31,007 nt of DNA from CAZBLP01 sp964492825 (GTDB taxonomy: Bacteria > DYJV01). Made by a program: the position numbers and the translations under genes. Of this stretch, positions 24,372 through 31,007 are shown one piece after another (positions within the stretch are counted from its first letter, which is position 1; the number at the start of each line of letters is the position of its first letter). The stretch covers positions 1 through 31,007 of the forward strand of contig CAZBLP010000022.1 in the NCBI GenBank assembly GCA_964492825.1, in the 5' to 3' direction. Below the pieces are notes generated by a model. The model had not been told where the DNA came from. It saw only the letters and a program-made list of their open reading frames with translations, and made no database searches.

Positions 24372-26351
24372 CTAAATCTTTTTATATTCTAAAATAATAT
24401 TTTCGTATTCGTCCACCTTTGCATTCCAAACAGGTGGAATTACAATTGTGGAAGTATATTCCACAACTATTGCAGGGCCTGAAAATATATTACCTGGCTT
24501 TAAATTATCTCTGTTAATAATTTTTGTTTTAACTGGAGAAACATCATTGAAAATAACGTCTTTTTCTGCAATAATAGCGTCTTCTGCCAAATTTTTCCCA
24601 TTCAATTCATATTTTTTAATAACAGGTTTTTTCAATGCTCCAACTGCTTTTAATCTTATATTAACTATTTCAGTGGATTTTTTTATATTCTTATAACCGA
24701 AGTTTCGGTCATGGAATTCATGAAAAGTTTCAACAAAATTTTTATTAAAAGGGATTGTTATTTCATGGGACTGTCCTTTGTATCTCATGTCTATATAATA
24801 TTCGAAGTTGAGAGAATCCTCATTAACTCCCTCTGTTTTCATGTCATTAGCTGCCTTTTTTAAAAGAGGTTCAAATCTATTTTCAATGTCAGAATAACTG
24901 GCATTAGCTTCGTCAATCATAATTGTAAGTGAATAATCTTTAATAATATCAGCCATTAGCATACCAAATGCAGATAAAATCCCGGGATTCTTAGGAATAA
25001 AAACATTGTTAATTGATAAGTTTTCAGCTAAAAAAGCAGCGTGCATTCCGCCTGCTCCGCCAAAAGAGAAAAGGGTGAATTCAGCGGGATTAAAACCTTT
25101 TTCAACAGAAATAACTCTAATTGCCCTTTCCATATTAACATTTGCTATTTCCAAAATCCCTTTTGCAAGCTCAACAGGTGTCATTTTAGCTTTTTCTGCA
25201 AGATTATCAAAATATGAATTGATTTTATCAATGGATAACTTCATATTTCCGCCAAGGAAAAATTCCGGGATTAGTCGTCCCAAATATAGATTAGCATCTG
25301 TAACTGTAATTTTACTGCCTTTACCATAACATATTGGGCCAGGATCAGCACCTGCGCTTTCCGGTCCTACTTTAAGAGCTCCGCCTTCGTCAAGATAAGC
25401 AATGGAACCTCCACCTGCACCTACGGTATGTATGTCTATCATGGGGACTTTAATTGGCATTCCTGATATTTTTGATTCATAAGTATAGGAAAGTTTTCCA
25501 TCAATAAGAGAAACATCAGTAGATGTGCCACCCATATCAAAAGTAATTAATTTATCAAAGCCCGCTAATTTGCCGATTTCAAGTGCACCAACAGCTCCAC
25601 CAGCAGGACCTGATAAAATAGTTCTTATTGATTCTACCATAGCTGTTTCTGCTGATATACTTCCGCCATTTGACTGCATGATTCTTAAAATATCTTTTTT
25701 ATTGAGATTATTCTGTAAAAAATTAATATACCTGTGCATAATAGGAGAAACATAAGAATTTAACACTGTGGTGGAAGTACGTTCAAATTCTCTAAATTCC
25801 GGGAGAACTTTGTAAGAGCAGGAAACCGGGATGTTGTATTTGTTTGCTATTTTTTCAACAACCTTTTCATGAGAATTGTCAACATAGGAGAATAGCAGAG
25901 AAACTGCAAGGGACTCAATATCTAATTCCTTGATATGTTGAATGATTTCATCTATTTCATTTTCGTCACAATCTTCAATTATAGTGCCATCATAGAGAAG
26001 CCTTCCTTTTATGCCAAATCTCAATTCTTCAGGTACAACCTGTTTTGGCCTTTGATAACTTAAATTATAAAGCTCTTCTCTGTTTTGTCTCCCTATTTCA
26101 ATAATATCTTCAAAACCTTTATTAACTATAAGAGCTGTTTTCACACCTTTTCTTTCAAGAATTGCATTGGTTGCAACAGTGGAGCCATGTATAATGTTTT
26201 TGTCATCTGAAGAAATTTTATTGATTCCGTCAAGAACAGCTTCAGCTGGGTTTGCAGGAGTGGACAATCTTTTGTATATTTTGATTTCATCTCCTTCAAT
26301 ATAGACAAAATCCGTAAAAGTTCCACCTGTGTCAACACCAATAATAATCAT
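24372..26351 (-). CDS. hyuA: HyuA-type hydantoinase/oxoprolinase subunit A
   Basis: The ATP-binding subunit A of the hydantoinase/5-oxoprolinase superfamily, 659 residues. The actin-like fold phosphate loops are seen: GVDTGGTFTDF (residues 5-15) and FDMGGTSTDVS (271-280). Family stretches IHGSTVATNAILERKG, SGPAGGAVGALEIG, GAGGGSIAYLDEGGALKVGPESAGADPGPICYG and FGGAGGMHA follow. Subunit A phosphorylates the substrate so that HyuB can open it. Its ATG directly abuts the stop of the regulator gene (zero bases between), with AAGGAGA as ribosome site inside that gene, so regulator and enzyme are cotranscribed. Confidence 0.93.
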   Translation of the reverse strand: MIIIGVDTGGTFTDFVYIEGDEIKIYKRLSTPANPAEAVLDGINKISSDDKNIIHGSTVATNAILERKGVKTALIVNKGFEDIIEIGRQNREELYNLSYQRPKQVVPEELRFGIKGRLLYDGTIIEDCDENEIDEIIQHIKELDIESLAVSLLFSYVDNSHEKVVEKIANKYNIPVSCSYKVLPEFREFERTSTTVLNSYVSPIMHRYINFLQNNLNKKDILRIMQSNGGSISAETAMVESIRTILSGPAGGAVGALEIGKLAGFDKLITFDMGGTSTDVSLIDGKLSYTYESKISGMPIKVPMIDIHTVGAGGGSIAYLDEGGALKVGPESAGADPGPICYGKGSKITVTDANLYLGRLIPEFFLGGNMKLSIDKINSYFDNLAEKAKMTPVELAKGILEIANVNMERAIRVISVEKGFNPAEFTLFSFGGAGGMHAAFLAENLSINNVFIPKNPGILSAFGMLMADIIKDYSLTIMIDEANASYSDIENRFEPLLKKAANDMKTEGVNEDSLNFEYYIDMRYKGQSHEITIPFNKNFVETFHEFHDRNFGYKNIKKSTEIVNIRLKAVGALKKPVIKKYELNGKNLAEDAIIAEKDVIFNDVSPVKTKIINRDNLKPGNIFSGPAIVVEYTSTIVIPPVWNAKVDEYENIILEYKKI

Positions 26352-27257
26352 TTATTTCTCCTTTATTTTGCTTTTTATCAGATTTATTCCATCTTCGTCG
26401 TAAAATTTTTTTAAAATATATAATTGAATATTGCTGTCTATATTTAGTAGATTCAAAACCCTTTTAGTGGTGATTAAAATGTCTGGTTTGCTATTTTTTG
26501 AAAATTCGTCTGCTTTAATTATTTTAAAATTCTTGAAAGTTTTGGCTAAGTATCCAAATTTTTCTGTTATTAACCTTTTATCTTCCAATGATGAAGTTAC
26601 ATATAAAATCCTTGCATAAGTAGGAATTTTATTAAAGTTAATCAACTCTGAAAGATTGGGAGTTGTTCTGAGAGGAATAATGTTTAATTTGGCATTAATG
26701 GCCTGTAACTTATAATAATTTTTAAATGAAGTAATTACAAGGATATTTCTATAGTCTGATTCTTTTTTTAATAACTCAATTAATGAGCAATTAACTTTTA
26801 TACCAAGCAGTTGCTCCAGCTCCTCTTTGCCTTGGAGCAGGTCTAAAACATTATCTTCTATGTATAAGAAGTCAGATGCAGTGAAAAATGATGATTCCAA
26901 TGCATTGAAAAAACAGGAGAAAATATCGTCTTTGTTAAAACCGTAACTATAAAGAGTAGAAATTATATTTTGAAAAAGAACAAAATTTTTACTGTAAACT
27001 TCTCTTGATTTTATGTCTGATGAAAAACATACTTTAGTGCCGCCTTTTTTTACTGTTTTTATGTATCCTGCATTTGACAATCTATTGTATGCTTCAATAG
27101 CTATTCTTTCGCTAAAATGGAAATTTTGTGCTAAATTTTTAATGCCAGGCAATTTATAATCAAATGGCAGTTCACCTGTAACAATTTTATGTCTTAAAAT
27201 ATAATCAAGGAATATGCCCAAATGAAACGGATTAGCGTAATTTTTTATTTCAAACAT
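26352..27257 (-). CDS. GntR-type regulator with binding-protein-like C-terminal domain
   Basis: A 301-residue transcription factor. Residues about 13-80 form a GntR winged helix: ILRHKIVTGELPFDYKLPGIKNLAQNFHFSERIAIEAYNRLSNAGYIKTVKKGG. The remainder (about 125-290) resembles the C-terminal sensor of GntR proteins that fold like a small periplasmic-binding-protein module (pattern FLYIEDN...ELEQLLGIKV...LIELL...ILVITSFKN...NIIPLRT). It probably senses the operon substrate and controls the hyu-TRAP genes and itself. There is no ribosome site before the ATG. The wing helix needs the whole N-terminus, so the start is well placed. The domain assignment of the C-terminus is inference. Confidence 0.8.
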   Translation of the reverse strand: MFEIKNYANPFHLGIFLDYILRHKIVTGELPFDYKLPGIKNLAQNFHFSERIAIEAYNRLSNAGYIKTVKKGGTKVCFSSDIKSREVYSKNFVLFQNIISTLYSYGFNKDDIFSCFFNALESSFFTASDFLYIEDNVLDLLQGKEELEQLLGIKVNCSLIELLKKESDYRNILVITSFKNYYKLQAINAKLNIIPLRTTPNLSELINFNKIPTYARILYVTSSLEDKRLITEKFGYLAKTFKNFKIIKADEFSKNSKPDILITTKRVLNLLNIDSNIQLYILKKFYDEDGINLIKSKIKEK

Positions 27258-27262
27258 GATTT

Positions 27263-27291
27263 TATTTAAAATAAAAATTTTTTTTTGTCAA
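27263..27291 (-). promoter_or_regulatory. promoter of the regulator-hyu-TRAP operon, leaderless
   Basis: A perfect TTGACA (27291-27286) and TAAATA (27268-27263) are spaced by 17 bases, made of A and T runs. The expected transcription start falls at about the ATG (27257), and no Shine-Dalgarno sequence is present, so the mRNA should be leaderless. Confidence 0.55.
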
Positions 27292-27322
27292 GTTATTTTT
27301 CTTCAAAAAAGTTTATTAAAAT

Positions 27323-27449
27323 AAGCCGAACTCGACAGGAATAGCAGTTTGAAGTTTGTTGGATATTTTATTAAACAAATATGTTAGTTTTTTGTAATAG
27401 AAATTGTAACTGATTAGATGAATCTTATGGCTACAGCCTAATACGGCTT
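27323..27449 (+). other. non-coding AT-rich gap with possible long-range pairing
   Basis: Between the regulator and HIT genes. AAGCCG (27323-27328) can pair with CGGCTT (27444-27449), and GGC-TACA-GCC (27429-27438) and CCTAA/TTAGG make small local hairpins. Base content is similar to neighbouring gaps. No known riboswitch or RNA family was recognised, and pairing of this length can arise by chance. Confidence 0.25.
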
Positions 27450-27454
27450 TTAGG

Positions 27455-27483
27455 TTGAAATATAAAATTCGAATTTCTATATA
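27455..27483 (+). promoter_or_regulatory. promoter P1 of the HIT-purH operon with palindromic spacer
   Basis: TTGAAA (27455-27460) and TATATA (27478-27483) are separated by 17 bases. The spacer contains a perfect palindrome AAATTCGAATTT (27465-27476), a position where a repressor would block polymerase. Confidence 0.5.
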
Positions 27484-27495
27484 TTGCAAAAAACA

Positions 27496-27524
27496 TTGAA
27501 ATTTTAACGGGAATATTGTATAAA
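27496..27524 (+). promoter_or_regulatory. promoter P2 of the HIT-purH operon
   Basis: A second TTGAAA (27496-27501) with TATAAA (27519-27524), again with a 17-base spacer, about 30 bases before the HIT ATG. It lies 41 bases downstream of P1. Confidence 0.5.
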
Positions 27525-27554
27525 TCCACAAATCCAAATTTAACGGAGGTAAAA

Positions 27555-27905
27555 ATGAACGATTGTATCTTTTGTAAAATCATAAATAAAGAAATACCTG
27601 CTGATATTGTATATGAAGATGATGACCTGATAGCTTTTAAAGATATTAATCCCAAAGCACCTGTTCATATTTTAATTGTTCCCAAAAAACATATCCCGAC
27701 CTTTAATGATATAACTGAGGATGATTTCCCGATTTACAACAAGATAATTAAAACTGTTCAGAAAATTGCCAAAGATTTCAATGTAGCTGATTCCGGTTAC
27801 AGGGTTCTTGTAAATGTAAATGAAGAGGGTGGGCAGGTAATATACCATCTTCATGTTCACTTAATAGGCGGCAAATTATTCAGATTTGAACAAAAAGGAG
27901 AATAA
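27555..27905 (+). CDS. HIT-family nucleotide-binding hydrolase (HINT type)
   Basis: A 116-residue histidine-triad protein of the PKCI/HINT group, hydrolysing adenosine 5'-phosphoramidates and related nucleoside phosphates. The triad is HLHVHL (H98, H100, H102), preceded by NEEGGQ; the N-terminus CIFCKII has C4 and C7, which bind zinc in many HINT proteins. The ATG at 27555 is set by CGGAGGT seven bases upstream; upstream in-frame codons lie within the P2 promoter. First gene of an operon: the next gene begins two bases after its stop codon. Confidence 0.92.
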   Translation: MNDCIFCKIINKEIPADIVYEDDDLIAFKDINPKAPVHILIVPKKHIPTFNDITEDDFPIYNKIIKTVQKIAKDFNVADSGYRVLVNVNEEGGQVIYHLHVHLIGGKLFRFEQKGE

Positions 27906-27906
27906 A

Positions 27907-29196
27907 ATGGATTTGAAACAAAAATATAAAACAGTTATGGATGATAATTTTCCAGAGAAAATAGAAATTAAAATTGGTGACTCCACATTGATTTACAGAA
28001 AAAGAACATGGAAAATATATGATGAAAAGCAAGATGTTTTAATTGAAAAAGGTCTTAGATATGGAGAAAATCCTGGTCAGCAGGCTGCTCTGTATGAACT
28101 TGTTAATGGTAATCTTACAATTGCTGAATGTAAATATATTGACCCGGGAAAAGGACTTGTAAGTTCATTAACTGAAGAAAATTTTTTACAATTTGGAAAA
28201 CATCCGGGCAAAATTAATCTTACAGATATAGATGCAGGATTGAATATTTTAAAATTTTTATATAAAAAACCAGCAGCTGTTATTGTAAAGCATAACAATC
28301 CTTGCGGTGTTTCTTTTGGAGAAAGTATTGCTGAAGCTTACAACAAGGCAAATATGGCTGACAGAATAGCTGCCTTTGGCGGATGCGCTGTTTTTAACAG
28401 AGCCATTGACAGAGAAACAGCGGAGCTTGTGTCTGAAAATTACCTTGAAGTTGTTGTGGCTCCTGAATATGAAGATGGAACTGTTGAGATTCTAAAACAG
28501 AGAAAAAATCTGAGAATTGTAAAAATGGAGAAAATTGATAATCTTGAAAAATACAGATATTACAGGTTTATAGATTTTAAGTCTCTGATTGACGGTGGAT
28601 TTATTCTTCAACAGTCACAGTTAAATAAAATTGAAACCAAAGATGATTTTTTACCTGCAACTTGTGTTTATAAGGGTAAAGAATATAAAATCGAAAGACA
28701 GCCTACAGAAGATGAGTACAATGATATGCTTTTTGGATGGTGGGTAGAGCAGGGAGTTACTTCAAATTCTGTATTATACGTTAAAAACGGTACTACTGTC
28801 GGTATAGGTACAGGTGAGCAGGATAGGGTAGGTGTTGCGGAAATTGCGGTATTTAAAGCTTATACCAAGTATTCAGATAGAATTTGCTGGGAAAAGTATA
28901 AAATACCGTATAAAAATCTTGAACTGGAAATTAAAAAAGGTTTGAAACCTGAAAAATTAAAAACAGAAATAGATGAGCAGGTTAAAGAGGAAAAAGGCGG
29001 CCTTATTGGCAGTACAATGGTTTCAGATGCATTTTTCCCATTTAGAGACGGTGTGGATGTAGGTATAACCCAGGGTATTAGAGCGATTGTTCAGCCAGGC
29101 GGTTCTGAGAGAGATTTTGAGGCAATAGAAGCATGTAATGAGGCAAACCCTCAGGTAACCATGGTGTTTACAGGAGAAAGATCTTTTAAACATTAG
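27907..29196 (+). CDS. purH: stand-alone AICAR transformylase (PurH C-terminal domain)
   Basis: It transfers a formyl group from 10-formyl-THF to AICAR, the penultimate step of purine synthesis. In most bacteria this domain is fused behind IMP cyclohydrolase in PurH. Here the 429-residue protein has only the transformylase part: LRYGENPGQQAALY (residues 50-63), the catalytic VKHNNPCGV (K128, H129), FFPFRDGVD and IVQPGGSERDFE. No MGS-type cyclohydrolase domain precedes it, nor is one coded elsewhere in the window, so IMP cyclohydrolase must be supplied elsewhere. I use the ATG at 27907 with AAGGAGA upstream; seven earlier in-frame codons lie within the HIT gene. Confidence 0.92.
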   Translation: MDLKQKYKTVMDDNFPEKIEIKIGDSTLIYRKRTWKIYDEKQDVLIEKGLRYGENPGQQAALYELVNGNLTIAECKYIDPGKGLVSSLTEENFLQFGKHPGKINLTDIDAGLNILKFLYKKPAAVIVKHNNPCGVSFGESIAEAYNKANMADRIAAFGGCAVFNRAIDRETAELVSENYLEVVVAPEYEDGTVEILKQRKNLRIVKMEKIDNLEKYRYYRFIDFKSLIDGGFILQQSQLNKIETKDDFLPATCVYKGKEYKIERQPTEDEYNDMLFGWWVEQGVTSNSVLYVKNGTTVGIGTGEQDRVGVAEIAVFKAYTKYSDRICWEKYKIPYKNLELEIKKGLKPEKLKTEIDEQVKEEKGGLIGSTMVSDAFFPFRDGVDVGITQGIRAIVQPGGSERDFEAIEACNEANPQVTMVFTGERSFKH

Positions 29197-29269
29197 GAAA
29201 TGAAATTTAATTAAAAAGGAATTATAGATTCGGTGAAAATGGAAAATAAATTTTTCTTGCGGGGCAGTA

Positions 29270-30151
29270 TTGAGCATAATTAACGATCCTTCCGGTTATT
29301 ACAAAAAGAATCCGGATCTTTTTTTTGAATTCACTATTTCCGAATCTTTGTCAGATTTGGAATCACCATATATCCCATTATTAAATGAGAGAAAAACATA
29401 CAGTGAATTTATATTTCAATTTTTGCAAAAATACCTGAAAAAATTTGATGTAATAGTGGAAATTGGCGGCGGTTACGGAAATTTCATGAAAAACTTACTC
29501 CAATTTGTAAAACCTGAAAAAGTAATTATGGTGGATATTAGTGAAAAATTTTTGCAGAAACAGAAACAGACCCTTTCAGAATATAAAAATATTGAATTTG
29601 TAAACAGTGATGCAACAAATTTTATTAAAAATTTCAGGGAAAAAGCTGATATTATAATTTTAAATGAAGTTATAGGAGATTTTAAAACGCTTGTTGATGT
29701 ATCAACAATGGAATTCGGTAACTTTTACCAAATTAATGTAGACTATCTTCCAAAAAGAACCAATATTAACATTGAAGCTTTGGAATTTATTAATATTGCA
29801 TCTGAAAAAACCGATGCAATATTTTTTGCAGAACATTCGTCAACTTATAAAATTCCTGATAATTTTTCCAATATCTTGATTGACGAGAAAGAAAGCTTTT
29901 CACCGAGGGAGATTAAACTTAAAGGCCATTCAGAATACACTATTAATTTTATTATGCTTGAAGAAGCTGCAAAATATGCATGTTTTGAAACTGTTAGAAA
30001 ACATCTTATGGATATAATTCCTTTAAAAAGAGATAAGATAATAGAGTTTGTGCTAAAATCAAAGACACATCAAATAGAGCTTCACGAGATTATAGATGAA
30101 TTTTATAATCATATTAAGGAATATGAAGCACTCCTATGTTATAAGGTATAA
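29270..30151 (+). CDS. class I SAM-dependent methyltransferase, unassigned
   Basis: A 293-residue protein with a Rossmann-type methyltransferase core: VIVEIGGGYGNF (residues 61-72) binds the SAM, acidic VDIS follows the second strand (D89), and NSDATNF (112-118) is the adenine-contacting loop. ILNEVIGDF (129-137) is motif IV-like and recalls MidA/NDUFAF7 proteins, but the match is not close enough to name it. The C-terminal 130 residues are helical. The target is unknown. The start is TTG with a poor GGGG site; a short ATG ORF (29239-29283) overlaps it in another frame. It ends three bases before ubiE. Confidence 0.7.
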   Translation: MSIINDPSGYYKKNPDLFFEFTISESLSDLESPYIPLLNERKTYSEFIFQFLQKYLKKFDVIVEIGGGYGNFMKNLLQFVKPEKVIMVDISEKFLQKQKQTLSEYKNIEFVNSDATNFIKNFREKADIIILNEVIGDFKTLVDVSTMEFGNFYQINVDYLPKRTNINIEALEFINIASEKTDAIFFAEHSSTYKIPDNFSNILIDEKESFSPREIKLKGHSEYTINFIMLEEAAKYACFETVRKHLMDIIPLKRDKIIEFVLKSKTHQIELHEIIDEFYNHIKEYEALLCYKV

Positions 30152-30154
30152 AGG

Positions 30155-30814
30155 ATGAATGATTCTGAAAAAATAAAAAAAATGTTTTCCAAAATTTCAA
30201 AAGATTATGATTTTTTAAATCATTTTTTATCATTGGGAATAGACAATCTTTGGCGTAAAAAAGTGTCTTTAATTATCAGAGATAAAGGATTTGAGAAAGT
30301 TCTGGATGTAGCCTGCGGAACAGGAGATCTTACAGAAGAAATCTCAAAAAAGATTGGTAAACCGGTATTAGGCGTTGATTTTTGTTTTGAAATGGTTGAA
30401 ATAGCGAAAAAAAAATATGAAAATCAAATATTTGTCACTGGTGATGCCACAAAACTTCCTTTTAAGCATGATAATTTTGATGCTCTTACCATTGCTTTTG
30501 GTATTAGAAACATACCATTGAGGATAACTGCATTAAAAGAGTTCTATAATGTTATTAAAAAAGAGGGTTATCTTATAATCTTAGAGTTTTCCATGCCTGA
30601 AAATTTTTTTATGAAATTTTATTTTAGCAAAATACTGCCTTTCATAGGAGGATTGTTTTCAAACAAGGAAGCTTATGAATATTTGCCAAACTCAGTTAAA
30701 AATTTTCCGGATACTATATGTTTTAAAAAAGAGATAGAATCAGTTGGTTTTAAAATAATTGAAATTAAATCGTTAAATTTTGGATTGGTCAAGATTTATA
30801 TTGCAACAAAATAA
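30155..30814 (+). CDS. menG: UbiE/MenG, demethylmenaquinone methyltransferase
   Basis: The last step of menaquinone synthesis, C-methylation of demethylmenaquinone (UbiE also acts on ubiquinone precursors). Family sequence is clear: MFSKISKDYDFLNHFLSLGIDNLWR, SAM motif VLDVACGTGDLT (residues 49-60), ATKLPFKHDNFDA, AFGIRNIP, ILEFSMP and YEYLPNSVKNFP. The 219-residue length fits. With a multiheme cytochrome in the window, it implies a quinone-linked anaerobic respiration. It starts three bases after the preceding methyltransferase gene. No terminator stands out downstream. Confidence 0.92.
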   Translation: MNDSEKIKKMFSKISKDYDFLNHFLSLGIDNLWRKKVSLIIRDKGFEKVLDVACGTGDLTEEISKKIGKPVLGVDFCFEMVEIAKKKYENQIFVTGDATKLPFKHDNFDALTIAFGIRNIPLRITALKEFYNVIKKEGYLIILEFSMPENFFMKFYFSKILPFIGGLFSNKEAYEYLPNSVKNFPDTICFKKEIESVGFKIIEIKSLNFGLVKIYIATK

Positions 30815-30921
30815 TTCATGAAGCATATATTTAAATTTATTTTCATTGGTTGATTAAGTGAATTGATAAATAACAGCTCAAAATCTTATTTAAAATCTTT
30901 AAAACATTGATTTTCAAGGAG
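30815..30921. other. gap between menG and tRNA-Leu
   Basis: 107 AT-rich bases between convergent menG and tRNA-Leu. AAAATC / GATTTT can pair weakly downstream of the tRNA. I see no convincing terminator or gene. Confidence 0.3.
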
Positions 30922-31005
30922 TGCCGAAGAGGGGACTTGAACCCCTACAGGAATACTCCCACAGGATCCTGAATCCTGCGCGTCTGCCAGTTCCGCCACT
31001 TCGGC
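30922..31005 (-). tRNA. tRNA-Leu (anticodon CAG)
   Basis: Class II tRNA folding from the minus strand: acceptor GCCGAAG pairs with CTTCGGC, discriminator A at 30922; anticodon stem CAGGA/TCCTG encloses TTCAGGA, so the anticodon is CAG reading CUG; a long variable arm (GGGA...TCCT) follows; the T arm is AGGGG/CCCCT with loop TTCAAGT. The sequence after the discriminator is CTCC, so CCA is not encoded and must be added by the nucleotidyltransferase. Eighty-four bases; only two bases of window lie upstream. Confidence 0.95.
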
Positions 31006-31007
31006 AA

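Noticed and set aside
22697..26351. HyuA/HyuB as acetone carboxylase
   Set aside because: The third (gamma) subunit gene expected for acetone carboxylase is absent, and a TRAP transporter fits an anionic amide better than a ketone.
27325..27350. CTCGACAGGAATAGCAG resembles the conserved 5' part of tmRNA
   Set aside because: There is no matching acceptor half or tRNA-like 3' end within 400 bases, and the HIT gene occupies that space. Judged coincidental.
27316..27537. 73-codon minus-strand ORF ending in IPVEFGLF in the regulator-HIT gap
   Set aside because: The C-terminal phrase looks protein-like, but the rest is AT-driven Tyr/Phe/Lys/Asn, there is no ribosome site, and it crosses both forward promoters. 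Too little to call a gene or a remnant.

Overview
The window is AT-rich chromosomal DNA with Shine-Dalgarno sites of the AGGAGG type, short spacers and many ATGA overlaps. Gram-negative anaerobe traits are present: a multiheme c-type cytochrome, TRAP transport, and the ftsH-folP-cdaA-cdaR-glmM order. Together with the stand-alone AICAR transformylase domain and UbiE/MenG, these suggest a low-GC respiratory bacterium such as a member of the Deferribacterota (Deferribacter/Flexistipes type). That assignment is an inference from gene content, not from a marker gene.

Layout. Positions 1-1463 (+) carry a TldD metalloprotease subunit. Positions 1530-7499 (+) are a polyhydroxyalkanoate (PHA) operon behind a TTGACA promoter: an SDR reductase, PhaE, PhaC (class III synthase), two paralogous small phasin-like proteins separated by a hairpin, a large DUF3141-type protein that is itself PhaC-like with a Cys-Asp-His set, and a nitroreductase. 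Positions 7649-9757 (+) encode a membrane-anchored cytochrome with 11 CXXCH sites plus one odd CX9CH, preceded by inverted arrays of a 7-bp repeat. Positions 9764-15899 (-) are the housekeeping cluster ftsH-folP-cdaA-cdaR-glmM, covering membrane proteolysis, folate, c-di-AMP synthesis and UDP-GlcNAc precursor. Positions 15981-18124 (-) hold a CoA-transferase-type beta subunit, rpe and an MgtC protein. At 18222-19751 two exported proteins diverge around a palindrome: a small Cys-containing protein (-) and a PEBP-family protein with a duplicated N-terminal module (+).

Positions 19758-27257 (-) form a catabolic/transport operon: GntR-type regulator, HyuA, HyuB, then a TRAP transporter (DctP, DctQ, DctM). 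The regulator appears to be made from a leaderless mRNA. The operon probably imports and hydrolyses an amide, hydantoin or oxoproline-like compound under control of the regulator. Positions 27555-30814 (+), behind tandem promoters, encode a HIT protein, a stand-alone AICAR transformylase, an unassigned SAM methyltransferase and the menaquinone methyltransferase UbiE/MenG. A tRNA-Leu(CAG) lies at the right edge (-).

The least ordinary items are the second PhaC-like enzyme and paired phasins in the PHA operon, the probable non-canonical AUU and AUA start codons of ftsH and dctM, the leaderless regulator, the CX9CH site in the cytochrome, and the orphan CoA-transferase subunit. No insertion sequence, phage gene or CRISPR array was seen, and there is no gene-free stretch longer than 300 bases.
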